From: Klebsiella sp. BIGb0138
Lineage (GTDB): Bacteria; Pseudomonadota; Gammaproteobacteria; Enterobacterales; Enterobacteriaceae
Length of the DNA stretch: 64,000 bases
Direction: 5' to 3'
Assembly: GCF_004342285.1 (NCBI RefSeq)
Contig: NZ_SMCV01000005.1
Coordinates: 1-64,000 of the forward strand
The translations under genes and the position numbers were made by a program. Positions 1-8,814 of this stretch are shown here, piece by piece. The notes below the pieces were generated by a model. The model was not told where the DNA came from and did not search any database. It saw nothing but the letters and a program-made list of their open reading frames with translations. How positions within the stretch are numbered: position 1 is the stretch's first letter; each line of letters begins with the position of its first letter.

Positions 1-90
1 CTGACCCCATGCCGAACTCAGAAGTGAAACGCCGTAGCGCCGATGGTAGTGTGGGGTCTCCCCATGTGAGAGTAGGGAACTGCCAGGCAT
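1..90 (+). rRNA. rrf: 5S ribosomal RNA, 3' part (cut by window edge)
   Basis: This is the 3' three quarters of a 5S rRNA; about 30 nucleotides at the 5' end lie before the window. It matches the second, complete 5S copy at 215-334 almost base for base and ends in the same TGCCAGGCAT. The near copy differs at one terminal-helix base (C at position 84 here, T in the second copy). It is followed 12 nt later by tRNA-Thr, the order seen at the distal end of E. coli rrnD (5S, thrV, 5S). Confidence 0.97.
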
Positions 91-102
91 CAAATTAAGT
101 GT

Positions 103-178
103 GCTGATATGGCTCAGTTGGTAGAGCGCACCCTTGGTAAGGGTGAGGTCCCCAGTTCGACTCTGGGTATCAGCACCA
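103..178 (+). tRNA. thrV: tRNA-Thr, anticodon GGT
   Basis: A 76-nt cloverleaf can be folded by eye. The acceptor stem GCTGATA pairs with TATCAGC, the D arm carries GGCTCAGTTGGTAGAGC, and the anticodon stem CACCC/GGGTG encloses the loop TTGGTAA with anticodon GGT at 136-138. The T arm has GTTCGACTC, and CCA is genome-encoded. It reads the threonine codons ACC and ACU. Its place between two 5S genes matches thrV of the E. coli rrnD operon. Confidence 0.98.
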
Positions 179-214
179 GTTTTTAGGTTAAAGTTCGGCA
201 CTTTGAAAAGAATT

Positions 215-334
215 TGCCTGGCGACGAGAGCGCGGTGGTCCCACCTGACCCCATGCCGAACTCAGAAGTGAAACGCCGTAGCGCCGATGGTAGTGTGGGG
301 TCTCCCCATGTGAGAGTAGGGAATTGCCAGGCAT
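215..334 (+). rRNA. rrfF: 5S ribosomal RNA (complete, distal copy)
   Basis: A full-length 120-nt 5S rRNA. It starts TGCCTGGCGA and ends TGCCAGGCAT, which pair as the terminal helix. It is the last RNA of the rRNA operon, after tRNA-Thr, and is followed at once by strong terminators. In the terminal helix, A10 faces U, where the usual enterobacterial sequence has G10 facing C, so the pair is kept although both bases changed. The symbol follows the E. coli rrnD convention. Confidence 0.96.
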
Positions 335-340
335 CAAATA

Positions 341-380
341 AAGCAGAAGGCCCAGTCGAAAGACTGGGCCTTCTGCTTTT
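341..380 (+). terminator. rRNA operon terminator 1
   Basis: A perfect 17-bp stem (341-357 with 362-378) closed by a GAAA loop, with the 3' arm running into TTTT. It begins 7 nt after the end of the last 5S gene. The strength and position fit the first intrinsic terminator of an rRNA operon. Confidence 0.93.
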
Positions 381-438
381 CTGCTGTTCGCATGACGCAT
401 ATGTGGTTACTGTTTCGCTAAACAGGCAACCCCCAGCT

Positions 439-480
439 AAACAAAAAGGGCCTGGTCGATAGACCGGGCCCCTTGTTTTA
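439..480 (+). terminator. rRNA operon terminator 2, probably bidirectional
   Basis: A second long hairpin. The arm from 439 to about 457 pairs with 462-478 around GATA, with a two-base bulge, and the 3' side ends in TTGTTTTA. It doubles the termination signal after the rRNA operon. On the other strand it lies just beyond the yhdV stop codon and has a T-rich exit, so it may also end yhdV transcription. Confidence 0.8.
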
Positions 481-515
481 CTGCTGTTTGTTGGCAACAG
501 TATCAGCGGTATGAG

Positions 516-737
516 TTAACGGGTCAGCGCGACGATCCCCAGCGTTAAACCCGCCACAGCCGCTGCACCTCCTGCAATGGCTCCCGCTGTTTCCCAGTTA
601 TCCTGGGTGGTCCCTTTCATACAGGTATTGGTATGAACTAATCTGCCCTCAGAGTCATAAACCGGTACGCAGGGAGAATCGTGTGCACAGCCGGCGAGTA
701 AAGTGGCCAGCAGCGTCACTAAAATAAATTTTTTCAT
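516..737 (-). CDS. yhdV: Small putative lipoprotein YhdV
   Basis: A 73-residue protein with a lipoprotein signal. After MKK comes a hydrophobic stretch, then the lipobox LLAGC with the modified cysteine at residue 17. The mature part has two further cysteines (VYDSEGRL region) and ends in a glycine/alanine-rich hydrophobic segment (about 52-72) that could enter the membrane. It closely matches E. coli YhdV, also 73 residues and also near the distal end of rrnD. AGAGG lies 7 nt before the start codon. The function is unknown. In E. coli it is flanked by acrEF and an amino-acid transporter cluster; neither is here. Confidence 0.93.
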   Translation of the reverse strand: MKKFILVTLLATLLAGCAHDSPCVPVYDSEGRLVHTNTCMKGTTQDNWETAGAIAGGAAAVAGLTLGIVALTR

Positions 738-1281
738 AATAAGACCTCTGAATAATCCGTCAGGTGGTATCGGCTGCGATACGGTACGGAATGGCCTATT
801 TTACCATCGACACGATAACCGCCAGCTAGCTGAAATAATCTCAATGTATGACCGGCGTAAATATCATGGAGATAAGTGGGGAATTATGTGGGAAATATGC
901 GGAATAAAATAATGAAATAGCGCAGAAAACCGCGTAATTACTGAGATCTTGATATAACAGATTGATTTTTAAATCGTCGTCTCGTCATATCGTTGGCCAA
1001 AAGAAAGGGAATGGCGGCTTCAGATTACTCGTCAGGACGGGGAGCTAAACGTGTTCCCATAATGGCCGTAGAGGCCCTCAGGCCCATAAGGGTCAACAGA
1101 TACTGTTCGATCGGAATAAAGGCGGAGAATGTGACCAGGGAGCGCCTGACGACGTTTGTTAAGTGGTTTCAGGTCATTACCATCATGGACAGTATGACGT
1201 TATTCCGGGAGGAAAGGGAACCGCAGCAATAAGTATTATGGGAATGAAGGCAGAGAGGGGATGAGAAAAAAACGTCAGAGA
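738..1281. other. Intergenic region yhdV-fis, no supported gene
   Basis: About 540 bases between the divergent-looking yhdV start and the fis terminator. E. coli K-12 carries acrFES, yhdU and yhdJ in this interval; none can be read here. The only open frame of note is 993-1232 on the plus strand (79 codons, TTG start). It has no Shine-Dalgarno sequence and its protein resembles nothing I know, so I do not call it. The yhdV promoter must lie at the left end. Confidence 0.6.
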
Positions 1282-1318
1282 GTAAAAAGGCGCTTCCCCA
1301 TGCCGAAGAGCGCCTTTT
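1282..1318 (-). terminator. Terminator of dusB-fis
   Basis: The stem AAAAGGCGCT (1285-1294) pairs perfectly with 1309-1318. Read on the minus strand, the hairpin is followed by a run of T (complement of 1284-1288). It lies 26 bases past the fis stop codon and is the expected intrinsic terminator of the operon. Confidence 0.85.
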
Positions 1319-1343
1319 AAAACAAGCAATTAACTGATTAGTA

Positions 1344-1640
1344 TCAGTTCATGCCGTATTTTTTCAGTTTCTTACGCAGAGTACCGCGGTTGATGCCCAT
1401 CATCAGGGCCGCACGGGTCTGGTTACCACGGGTGTATTGCATCACCATGTCCAACAGGGGCTGTTCAACTTCAGCCAGTACTAGCTCATACAGGTCATTC
1501 ACATCCTGACCATTCAGTTGAGCAAAATAGTTCTTCAGTGCCTGTTTAACCGAGTCACGCAGGGGTTTTTGAGTTACCTGGTCCTGAGAGTTAACGGTAG
1601 AAACGGTCAGTACGTCAGAATTTACGCGTTGTTCGAACAT
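1344..1640 (-). CDS. fis: DNA-binding nucleoid protein Fis
   Basis: A 98-residue Fis, the same length as in E. coli and, as far as I recall that sequence, identical. The N-terminal part (1-25) forms the flexible beta-hairpin arms used for Hin/Gin-type inversion. The core helices dimerise. The C-terminal helix-turn-helix (about 74-95, with [15 protein letters not shown]) binds and bends AT-rich DNA. Fis activates rRNA promoters, shapes the nucleoid and peaks in early exponential growth. It follows dusB with a 25-base gap in one transcription unit and is driven by the promoter upstream of dusB. Confidence 0.98.
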
Positions 1641-1665
1641 AGTTCTGTCAGCTCTTTATTTCTGT

Positions 1666-2631
1666 TTACGCAAAATTTTCGAAGTATGCCTCCAACGCCT
1701 CCAGCTGATCGCTGGCATCCTCTATGGCGTTGAATGTGCGCCGAAACTGGTCATTTGGGGCGTGCTCCTGTAGATACCAGGAGACGTGCTTACGTGCAAT
1801 TCGGTACCCTTTTGCCTGGCCATAAAAGTCATGCAATTCCCGAACATGCGCGCAAAGCAAACGCTTAACCTCTGCCAATGGCAGCGGGGGCAGCAGCTCC
1901 CCAGTGTCCAGATAATGCTGGATTTCCCGAAAGATCCAGGGTCTTCCCTGAGCCGCGCGGCCTATCATAAGGGCATCTGCCCCCGTATAGTCGAGCACGG
2001 CTCTGGCTTTAAGCGGGTCAGTAATGTCACCATTCGCGATAACCGGAATGGAAACTTTCTGCTTAACTGCCCGAATACTGTCGTATTCAGCGTCTCCGTT
2101 AAACAAACAGGCGCGTGTGCGTCCGTGAATAGTCAGAGCCTGAATGCCACACTCTTCAGCCAGTTGGGCAATTTCTACACAGTTACGGTGTTCCGGCTCC
2201 CAACCGGTGCGAATCTTGAGTGTCACGGGAACGTCCACTGCCTTGACGACCGCCGTCAGGATTAACTTCACCTGCTCGGGATACTGCAAGAGGGCTGAAC
2301 CTGCGAGCTTGCGATTCACCTTTTTCGCCGGGCACCCCATATTGATATCAATAATCTGGGCGCCGCTTTCCACGTTAATACGGGCGGCTGCGGCCATCTC
2401 TTCCGGTACGCTACCGGCGATTTGCACGGTACGAATACCGGGCTCATCAACGTGCACCATCCGTAAACGAGACTTGTCACTCTCCCAAACCTGCGGGTTG
2501 GAGGACATCATCTCGGAAACGGTTAAACCGGCTCCCATCTCATAGCACAGCGTCCGGAATGGTCTGTCAGTAATGCCAGCCATAGGCGCTGCGATCAGGC
2601 GATTTCTGAGCTGATAGTGTCCGATGCGCAT
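1666..2631 (-). CDS. dusB: tRNA-dihydrouridine synthase B
   Basis: A 321-residue flavoenzyme that reduces specific uridines of the tRNA D-loop to dihydrouridine using FMN and NADPH. The N-terminal TIM barrel begins with the FMN-binding [12 protein letters not shown]. The catalytic cysteine is C100 in NMGCP. The phosphate-binding [10 protein letters not shown] lies near residue 224, and the C-terminal third is the helical tRNA-recruiting domain. The length equals E. coli DusB. It is the first gene of dusB-fis, and its short leader carries a growth-rate-type promoter. The operon logic places fis under this leader, so DusB also influences Fis expression. Confidence 0.97.
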   Translation of the reverse strand: MRIGHYQLRNRLIAAPMAGITDRPFRTLCYEMGAGLTVSEMMSSNPQVWESDKSRLRMVHVDEPGIRTVQIAGSVPEEMAAAARINVESGAQIIDINMGCPAKKVNRKLAGSALLQYPEQVKLILTAVVKAVDVPVTLKIRTGWEPEHRNCVEIAQLAEECGIQALTIHGRTRACLFNGDAEYDSIRAVKQKVSIPVIANGDITDPLKARAVLDYTGADALMIGRAAQGRPWIFREIQHYLDTGELLPPLPLAEVKRLLCAHVRELHDFYGQAKGYRIARKHVSWYLQEHAPNDQFRRTFNAIEDASDQLEALEAYFENFA

Positions 2632-2662
2632 GAGTTAAGAAATGACCATACTGTGACTGCAA

Positions 2663-2699
2663 GGCGGCGTATATTACGCATTTTTTGCACGAGATGAAA
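2663..2699 (-). promoter_or_regulatory. dusB-fis promoter
   Basis: On the minus strand the -35 is TTTCAT (complement of 2694-2699), the spacer is 17 bases, and the -10 is TAATAT (complement of 2671-2676). The next bases, complement of 2663-2670, form the GC-rich discriminator ACGCCGCC. A GC-rich discriminator is the established signature of stringent control by ppGpp/DksA, fitting what is known of fis. The start site falls about 30 bases before the dusB ATG. Confidence 0.75.
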
Positions 2700-2956
2700 G
2701 GCCAAACTTTGAACAATCCTCTGTCACAGATCAATGAATCCAGGATGAACGTAAAAGCGATGAGTAAATTATTATATTAATCATTGCGTTAATCGCCAGT
2801 GGATAATTTGTGTCCATTTATAAAATCGCAAAACTTCTCGATTTTTCTTAGAAAAAGGTGGCTGCAGACGGCATAAAACGCTGTTTTTGTAGCCAAAAAA
2901 GTGCTTCGTAATGCGATCTGGCTCTCATTTCCTGGCATCATTCGGTGGCTACTGGA
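2700..2956. other. AT-rich upstream region of the fis promoter
   Basis: A clearly AT-rich stretch between the fis promoter and the prmA terminator, with repeated A and T tracts around 2764-2790 and 2810-2860. In E. coli the matching region binds Fis itself and IHF. I see base composition compatible with that, but I cannot assign single binding sites. No coding frame is supported. Confidence 0.45.
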
Positions 2957-2984
2957 AACAAAAATGCGGCCCGCAGGCCGCATT
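2957..2984 (-). terminator. Terminator after prmA
   Basis: A perfect 9-bp stem (2963-2971 with 2976-2984) around CGCA, starting 7 bases after the prmA stop codon. On the minus strand it is followed by TTTTTG, a good U-tract. It separates prmA from the dusB-fis promoter. Confidence 0.9.
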
Positions 2985-2990
2985 CCACGG

Positions 2991-3872
2991 TTACGTTCTC
3001 TGGCCGGTAATTCGGCACCACTCTTCTTTTTCCTCCACCGGGTCGAGGGTAAAGCGCTCGGCATAGGCTTCGCAGACGCTTTCCGCCTGGCTGGCGAGAA
3101 TACCGGAAAGGCCCAGCAGGCCGCCTGAAACGGGCAGCACGCTGATTAACGGGGCTAACTCACGTAATGGGCCTGCCAGAATGTTGGCGACCACGACATC
3201 GGCGCTGAGGGCTTCTGGCTGATCCTGCGGTAAATAAAGTTCCAGACGCTCGGAGACGCCGTTACGTTCGGCGTTATCGCGGCTGGCCTGAATCGCCTGT
3301 GGGTCGATATCGATGCCAATCGCTTTCGCCGCGCCAAGTTTCAACGCGGCAATCGCCAGAATGCCCGAGCCACAGCCGAAGTCGATAATTGTTTTACCGG
3401 TCAGGTCCAGACCATCCAGCCACTGCAGGCAGAGCGACGTTGTCGGGTGAGTTCCGGTACCAAATGCCAGACCCGGATCCAGCATGACGTTGACCGCATT
3501 TTCATCCGGGACTTCACGCCAGCTTGGGCAAATCCACAGCCGCTCGCCAAAACGCATCGGGTGGAAGTTATCCATCCACTCACGTTCCCAGTCTTTATCT
3601 TCCAGCTGTTCGATTTTATGCGCGAAACCAGCGCCCAGCAGCGGGTGCTGCTCAAGAATAGCCACCACTTCATGCATATCGCTTTCGGCATCAAACAGGC
3701 CGATAACGTCCGTGTCTCCCCACAGACGAGTTTCACCCGGCAGCGGTTCGAATACCGGCGTATCGTGAGTATCCTGGAAGGTGATGGAGACCGCGCCGGC
3801 CTCCATCAGTGCGTCGCTTAACTCTTCCGCATGTGCGCCGGTGGTATTCAGTTTCAGTTGGATCCAAGGCAT
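2991..3872 (-). CDS. prmA: Ribosomal protein L11 methyltransferase
   Basis: A 293-residue SAM-dependent methyltransferase that trimethylates lysines and the N-terminus of ribosomal protein L11. The N-terminal domain (about 1-55) is the substrate-recognition module. The catalytic domain carries motif I DFGCGSG near residue 165, followed by IDIDP and the [10 protein letters not shown] motif. The length matches E. coli PrmA. It lies 11 bases after panF on the same strand, the usual panF-prmA pair, and ends at a clear terminator. Confidence 0.97.
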   Translation of the reverse strand: MPWIQLKLNTTGAHAEELSDALMEAGAVSITFQDTHDTPVFEPLPGETRLWGDTDVIGLFDAESDMHEVVAILEQHPLLGAGFAHKIEQLEDKDWEREWMDNFHPMRFGERLWICPSWREVPDENAVNVMLDPGLAFGTGTHPTTSLCLQWLDGLDLTGKTIIDFGCGSGILAIAALKLGAAKAIGIDIDPQAIQASRDNAERNGVSERLELYLPQDQPEALSADVVVANILAGPLRELAPLISVLPVSGGLLGLSGILASQAESVCEAYAERFTLDPVEEKEEWCRITGQRT

Positions 3873-3883
3873 AGCAAAACTCT

Positions 3884-5335
3884 TTATTTGTCAGTAGTCA
3901 TAAGGGGGGCCGGTGGTACGGGTTGACCAAAACGGTTACCCGCCACAAAAGCCAGCAAACTTAGCAGCAGCGAGGGCACAATCGGATGAAAGCCCAGGTA
4001 CTGAATATTGAATGTTGCGAGTACGGCATACAGTACGCCACCCACGAGCATGGCACTGAGCGCGCCGGCGGCGTTTGCACGCTCCCAGTACAGCCCCAGC
4101 ACCAGCGGCCATAAAAACACCGCTTCCAGGCCGCCGAAGGCCAGCAGGTTCAACCAGATAATCATTTCCGGTGGTCGCCATGCTGCCAGCATCATCAGGA
4201 TCCCTAGCACCAGCGTGGTGGCCGTTGAGATCCGTTTTAGCTTCAGCTCATTGTGTCTTTTGGTCGGCTGTGCGCTCAGCCAAAGATCTTTAATGATCGT
4301 AGCCGATGCCTGCAATAAATGGGCGTTCACGTTCGACATGATCGCTGCCATCGGTGCGGCCAGAAACAGCCCGGCGGCCCACGGTGGCAAAACCTGCACC
4401 ATCAAGGTCGGGATCACCTGATCCGGGACGGTCAGATCCGGCAGTACCGCGCGACCGAGCGCCCCCGCCAGGTGCATACCAAACATCAGCAAGGCGACAA
4501 CCACGGTACCGATAATGATCCCACGGTGGACGGCTTTGCTGTCTTTATAAGAGATACAACGCACGGCGGTATGCGGCAGGCCAATCACGCCAAAACAGAC
4601 CAGCACCCAGAACGACGTCATAAAGGTGGGGGTCAGAATGTCGCCTACTCCTTCGGGCGACACCAGCTGCGGGTTGATTTGCTGCAGGGTATCCACCGCA
4701 TGATGCAGGCCGCCAGCCGCGTGTACGACACCCACCAGCAGCACGATGGTTCCAATCAGCATAACCATACCTTGCATGGTGTCGTTCAGCACGCTGGCGC
4801 GAAAGCCGCCAAACGCCGTATACAGCGCGATGGTAATGCCGAAGATCAGCAGGCCGGTTTCATACTTAATGCCCGCAGCAGTCTCCAGCAGGCGCGCGCC
4901 GCCGATAAACTGTACGGCGATGGCCCCGACGAAGGCGACCAGCAGGCTGACGCTGGCTATCCAGACCACCGCCCGACTCTGATAGCGAGCCTGCAGCATA
5001 TCGTTGAGCGTGATGGCGTTGTAGCGCCGGGCGAGGATCGCGAATTTTTTCCCGAGGATCCCCAAAGAGAGCCAGATCGTCGGGACCTGGATCATCGCCA
5101 GCAGGACCCAGCCGAGTCCGTATTTGTAAGCGGCCCCCGGGCCACCGATAAACGAGCTGGCGCTGATATAGGTGGCGGTCAGCGTCATGGCCAGGACAAA
5201 GCCGCCCATCGAGCGGCTACCGAGGAAGTACTCGCTCAGGAAGCTGCCCTCGCTGCGTTTACGCATGGCGTAGATGGACAGACCGAATACCACGCCCAGG
5301 TAGGCTATTAGCACGACGATGATTTCAAGCTGCAT
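3884..5335 (-). CDS. panF: Sodium/pantothenate symporter
   Basis: A 483-residue inner-membrane symporter of the sodium:solute symporter (SSS) family that imports pantothenate, the precursor of coenzyme A. It has about 13 hydrophobic segments. Family landmarks are the early [11 protein letters not shown], the ATYISASSF sodium-site region, and [17 protein letters not shown] in the middle. It has the same length as E. coli PanF. Its start codon lies within the end of yhdT (11-base overlap), implying coupled translation, and prmA follows. Confidence 0.97.
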   Translation of the reverse strand: MQLEIIVVLIAYLGVVFGLSIYAMRKRSEGSFLSEYFLGSRSMGGFVLAMTLTATYISASSFIGGPGAAYKYGLGWVLLAMIQVPTIWLSLGILGKKFAILARRYNAITLNDMLQARYQSRAVVWIASVSLLVAFVGAIAVQFIGGARLLETAAGIKYETGLLIFGITIALYTAFGGFRASVLNDTMQGMVMLIGTIVLLVGVVHAAGGLHHAVDTLQQINPQLVSPEGVGDILTPTFMTSFWVLVCFGVIGLPHTAVRCISYKDSKAVHRGIIIGTVVVALLMFGMHLAGALGRAVLPDLTVPDQVIPTLMVQVLPPWAAGLFLAAPMAAIMSNVNAHLLQASATIIKDLWLSAQPTKRHNELKLKRISTATTLVLGILMMLAAWRPPEMIIWLNLLAFGGLEAVFLWPLVLGLYWERANAAGALSAMLVGGVLYAVLATFNIQYLGFHPIVPSLLLSLLAFVAGNRFGQPVPPAPLMTTDK

Positions 5336-5567
5336 CGTTATCCTCCAGAGGGATATCGCGGAAGATGAACCGTACCATCGCCCAGCACAGCAAAGTAAAC
5401 AGCAGAGGCACCAGCAGGCAGGCCATTTCGAACCAGTGCGGCAGGCCGGTTATACCGATTCCATTACCCGGTAGATAGGCTGCAGCCAGCCAGGCGGCAA
5501 GATAGAGAAGGGTCAGCCACAGCGCCCAGCGCGCTTCTTTGTGGGCCTGAACAAACCGTTTGTCCAT
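5325..5567 (-). CDS. yhdT: Small inner-membrane protein YhdT (DUF997)
   Basis: An 80-residue protein with two hydrophobic segments (about 12-34 and 45-68) and charged ends. It matches YhdT, which always precedes panF in enterobacteria. Its 3' end overlaps the panF start by 11 bases. The fixed pairing suggests a link to the symporter, as small partner subunits exist for other SSS transporters, but no function has been shown. The gene lies just downstream of the accC terminator. Confidence 0.9.
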   Translation of the reverse strand: MDKRFVQAHKEARWALWLTLLYLAAWLAAAYLPGNGIGITGLPHWFEMACLLVPLLFTLLCWAMVRFIFRDIPLEDNDAA

Positions 5568-5630
5568 TTTTTAGTCCCAGGTGGATGAAGAAAGCGGGGA
5601 TTGTACCGCATGGACAAGATCACGAGAGAG

Positions 5631-5661
5631 AAAAAGAAAAAAGGCCGGATGATCCGGCCTT
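5631..5661 (-). terminator. Terminator of the aroQ-accBC unit
   Basis: A 9-bp perfect stem AAGGCCGGA/TCCGGCCTT (5641-5649 with 5653-5661) with a 3-base loop. On the minus strand it runs into TTTTCTTTTT. It lies 18 bases after the accC stop codon and isolates accC from yhdT-panF-prmA. Confidence 0.92.
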
Positions 5662-5678
5662 TTGCTGCGCATGCAGGA

Positions 5679-7028
5679 TTATTTTTCCTGCATGCCGAGT
5701 TTTTTCTCCAGATAGTGGATGTTGGTTCCACCATGCTGGAAGTGCTCGTCATTCATGATGCGAATCTGCAGATCGACGTTGGTTTTGATACCGTCGATAA
5801 TCAGTTCCTGCAGCGCATTTTTCATGCGTGAAATCGCGACATCACGGGTCTCGCCGTAGCAGATCAGCTTGCCAATCATTGAGTCATAGTACGGAGGTAC
5901 GGTGTAGCCTGCGTAGATATGAGACTCCCAGCGTACGCCAAAACCGCCCGGCGCGTGGAAGCGGGTAATTTTACCCGGGCTCGGCAGGAAGGTGTTCGGG
6001 TCTTCGGCGTTAATACGGCATTCCACCGCATGGCCACGAACCTGGACTTCTTCTTGCTTGATGGACAGCGGCTGACCGGCAGCAATACGCAGCTGCTCTT
6101 TGATCAGGTCCACGCCGGTGATCATTTCGGTAACCGGGTGTTCAACCTGAATACGGGTGTTCATTTCAATGAAGTAGAACTCGCCGTTTTCAAACAGGAA
6201 CTCAAAAGTACCTGCCCCGCGGTAGCCGATATCGATACACGCTTTGGAGCAGCGCTCGCCGATGTAACGACGCAGTTCCGGGGTAATGCCCGGCGCCGGC
6301 GCTTCTTCGACCACTTTCTGGTGACGACGCTGCATCGAACAGTCGCGTTCAGCCAGATAGATAGCGTTGCCCTGGCCGTCAGCCAGTACCTGGATCTCGA
6401 TGTGACGAGGATTTTCCAGGTATTTTTCCATGTAAACCATGTCGTTGCTGAAAGCCGCTTTCGCTTCAGCTTTGGTCATGGAGATGGATTGCGCCAGTTC
6501 AGCATCGCTGCGCACCACGCGCATACCGCGACCGCCGCCGCCGCCGGAAGCTTTGATAATCACCGGGTAGCCGATGCGTTTCGCATGGGCGCGGTTAGCA
6601 TCCATGTCGTCGCCCAGCGGGCCGTCAGAGCCCGGAACGGTTGGAACGCCGGCTTTCTTCATGGCGGTAATTGCCGACACTTTGTCGCCCATCAGACGAA
6701 TGGTGTCGGCTTTTGGCCCGATAAAGATAAAGCCTGAACGTTCTACCTGCTCGGCAAAGTTGGCGTTCTCGGAGAGAAAACCGTAGCCCGGGTGAATCGC
6801 CACCGCGCCGGTGATTTCAGCCGCGCTGATGATCGCCGGGATATTCAGATAGCTTTTTACGGACGGAGCCGGGCCGATACAGACCGTTTCATCCGCTAAC
6901 AATACGTGTTTTAAATCGCGATCCGCAGTGGAGTGCACAGCAACGGTCTTGATGCCCAGTTCTTTACAGGCACGCAGGATACGCAGTGCAATCTCGCCAC
7001 GGTTGGCGATAACAATTTTATCCAGCAT
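5679..7028 (-). CDS. accC: Biotin carboxylase subunit of acetyl-CoA carboxylase
   Basis: A 449-residue ATP-grasp enzyme that carboxylates the biotin on AccB using ATP and bicarbonate, the first step of fatty acid synthesis. The N-terminal Rossmann-like domain begins [13 protein letters not shown]. The glycine-rich ATP loop is at 161-170 ([10 protein letters not shown]). The central ATP-grasp part has [14 protein letters not shown] and [14 protein letters not shown], the latter holding the catalytic glutamate and asparagine. The length is that of E. coli AccC. It follows accB by 10 bases, in one operon. Confidence 0.98.
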   Translation of the reverse strand: MLDKIVIANRGEIALRILRACKELGIKTVAVHSTADRDLKHVLLADETVCIGPAPSVKSYLNIPAIISAAEITGAVAIHPGYGFLSENANFAEQVERSGFIFIGPKADTIRLMGDKVSAITAMKKAGVPTVPGSDGPLGDDMDANRAHAKRIGYPVIIKASGGGGGRGMRVVRSDAELAQSISMTKAEAKAAFSNDMVYMEKYLENPRHIEIQVLADGQGNAIYLAERDCSMQRRHQKVVEEAPAPGITPELRRYIGERCSKACIDIGYRGAGTFEFLFENGEFYFIEMNTRIQVEHPVTEMITGVDLIKEQLRIAAGQPLSIKQEEVQVRGHAVECRINAEDPNTFLPSPGKITRFHAPGGFGVRWESHIYAGYTVPPYYDSMIGKLICYGETRDVAISRMKNALQELIIDGIKTNVDLQIRIMNDEHFQHGGTNIHYLEKKLGMQEK

Positions 7029-7038
7029 GTTCGCCTCG

Positions 7039-7506
7039 TTACTCGATGACTACCAGCGGCTCATCAAATTCTACCGGTTGGCCACTTTCGATCAGAATGG
7101 CTTTCACCACGCCGGATTTATCGGCTTCGATCTGGTTCATCATTTTCATCGCTTCGACGATGCACAGGGTGTCGCCCACGTTAACTTTCTGGCCGACTTC
7201 CACAAACGCTTTGGCGTCCGGGCTCGGGGTGCGGTAGAAAGTACCGACCATCGGGGAACGTACGATGTGACCACTGAATTCCGCTTTCGCCGGTGCTTCT
7301 GCCTGAGCAGCGGCGGCCGGTGCTGCTGCAGCCGGTGCCTGAGCCTGCATCATTGGCGCGGCATAAGCCTGCTGCATTACCGGGTAGCTTGCATTCGGCG
7401 CGGCGCGGCTGATGCGTACAGACTCTTCGCCTTCAGAAATTTCCAGTTCGGAGATGCCTGATTCTTCAACCAGCTCGATCAGCTTTTTAATCTTACGAAT
7501 ATCCAT
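7039..7506 (-). CDS. accB: Biotin carboxyl carrier protein of acetyl-CoA carboxylase
   Basis: A 155-residue carrier. The N-terminal 35 residues form the domain known in E. coli to be needed for assembly with AccC and for autoregulation. A flexible Ala/Pro-rich linker follows (about 45-75). The biotinyl domain is at 78-155, with the biotin-attachment lysine K121 in EAMKMM and the characteristic thumb region between [11 protein letters not shown] and GDTLC. It is one residue shorter than E. coli AccB, in the linker. It lies between aroQ (22-base gap) and accC (10-base gap). Confidence 0.98.
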   Translation of the reverse strand: MDIRKIKKLIELVEESGISELEISEGEESVRISRAAPNASYPVMQQAYAAPMMQAQAPAAAAPAAAAQAEAPAKAEFSGHIVRSPMVGTFYRTPSPDAKAFVEVGQKVNVGDTLCIVEAMKMMNQIEADKSGVVKAILIESGQPVEFDEPLVVIE

Positions 7507-7528
7507 GAGTGGGTTCCGTACTCTTTGT

Positions 7529-7981
7529 TTAGTGTGATTGTGACAGGCGTTTTACCGCCGTCTGTAAAGCGTATGAATAGCCGTCCGCACCCAGTCCGCA
7601 GATAACGCCCGCGGCGATATCCGACAGATAAGAGTGGTGGCGGAACGGTTCGCGTGCATGTACGTTGCTCAGGTGAATCTCGATAAACGGGATGCTCACC
7701 GCAAGTAACGCATCGCGGATAGCCACGCTGGTGTGCGTAAACGCGGCCGGATTAATCAGGATATAGTCCACAGTGTCTTTAGCCTGATGAATTCGGTCGA
7801 TGAGCGCGAACTCCGCATTGGATTGCAGGTGATCCAGCGCCACGTTCAGAGCCGAAGCTTCTGATTCCAGACGGTTAACAATCTCAGAAAGCTTAAGGGT
7901 GCCATACTTCTCAGGCTCGCGTGTACCAAGCATGTTAAGGTTAGGTCCGTTTAAAAGCAAAATGCGAAACTTGTCAGCCAT
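7529..7981 (-). CDS. aroQ: Type II 3-dehydroquinate dehydratase
   Basis: A 150-residue dodecameric enzyme of the shikimate pathway converting 3-dehydroquinate to 3-dehydroshikimate. The motif [16 protein letters not shown] contains substrate-binding residues, and Y26 is the catalytic tyrosine. The lid and active-site regions NPAAFTHTS and [14 protein letters not shown] follow. An in-frame ATG exists 21 bases upstream, but it has no ribosome site. The GGAG motif lies inside that extension and serves the start chosen here, which also matches the E. coli protein. accB follows by 22 bases. K-12 uses the unrelated type I enzyme AroD as its main dehydratase. Confidence 0.95.
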   Translation of the reverse strand: MADKFRILLLNGPNLNMLGTREPEKYGTLKLSEIVNRLESEASALNVALDHLQSNAEFALIDRIHQAKDTVDYILINPAAFTHTSVAIRDALLAVSIPFIEIHLSNVHAREPFRHHSYLSDIAAGVICGLGADGYSYALQTAVKRLSQSH

Positions 7982-8214
7982 TACGTGGCTATCTCCTGCC
8001 ATTTTCGGGTAAAAAACAAAATATACCTTCGATGCGCGCTTGTCACCTTTTCAGGGTCAGAAAACCCCGTCAGGAAAACCAAAGTCGCACATTATAACGA
8101 TTTCGTAGCAATTGGCAGCTAAATACTGGTCTTATCAGGGAAGATTATCAACCGCTATCGTTAAAAGAGCCGCGGCTGATAAAAGATCTGCGGGAAACTG
8201 CACATATCTGTGGG
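7982..8214. other. Upstream region of aroQ-accBC
   Basis: 233 bases between the msrQ stop and the aroQ start. The promoter of the aroQ-accB-accC unit must lie here or further on, but no convincing -35/-10 pair could be fixed. No supported coding frame and no terminator for msrPQ was seen. Confidence 0.4.
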
Positions 8215-8814
8215 TTATCGCCACCACAGGCGGAACTTCTTGTAACGCCATGCTAAGAGCAAGGCGGCGAGCACGATGTAAATCACCGGCTGCGGGGATA
8301 ATATCTTCACCGACCACCAATAGTGGATAGGGGCAAGGATCGCTGCCAGATAGACGAAGTTATGCAGCGTTTGCCAACGTCGGCCTAATTTTCGTTGTAC
8401 AGCCTGCGTAGAGGTCGCGGCCAGCGCCAGTAAAATCAGCCAGCTGATCAACCCCAACGTCAGATATGGCCGGCTGACTAACTCCGAACCCAGCAGCGCC
8501 AGGTTGTTGATACCTAACTCCAGCAAGGTATAACTGGTGAGATGCAGCGTCGCCCAGGCAAAACACCATAGTCCCAATAAACGCCGGGTGCGAATCAATA
8601 AAGGTTGTTTAGCGTAGCGCGCCAGCGGCGAGACAAGCAAGGTCGCGAGCAGAAATTTAAGAGCCATCCTACCGGTAAAGTGTTGAATATCTTTTGCCGG
8701 GTCGGCGCTAAAGTAGCCCTGTTGTGCGGCCCAGAAGAGCCAGATAAAGGGTAAAAAACCGGCCAGATGGAGAAGGACCTTCAGCCAGGTAATCTGTTTT
8801 ACGCTCAGGCGCAC
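8215..8814 (-). CDS. msrQ: Heme-binding membrane subunit MsrQ of the MsrPQ methionine sulfoxide reductase
   Basis: A 199-residue inner-membrane protein with about six hydrophobic helices, formerly YedZ. It carries heme b and passes electrons from the quinone pool or flavin reductase to periplasmic MsrP. Histidines in membrane segments (LHLAGF, TLHLTSY, LHNFVYL, IHYWW) fit heme ligation. It starts with GTG, whose G is the last base of the msrP stop codon (TAGTG), so the two genes are tightly coupled. In E. coli K-12 the pair lies elsewhere on the chromosome. Confidence 0.95.
   Translation of the reverse strand: MRLSVKQITWLKVLLHLAGFLPFIWLFWAAQQGYFSADPAKDIQHFTGRMALKFLLATLLVSPLARYAKQPLLIRTRRLLGLWCFAWATLHLTSYTLLELGINNLALLGSELVSRPYLTLGLISWLILLALAATSTQAVQRKLGRRWQTLHNFVYLAAILAPIHYWWSVKILSPQPVIYIVLAALLLAWRYKKFRLWWR

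Noticed and set aside
4319-5311. A 330-codon plus-strand frame antisense to panF.
   Set aside because: Product is hydrophilic and rich in His, Gln and Asp, the mirror of hydrophobic membrane codons in panF. No homology known.
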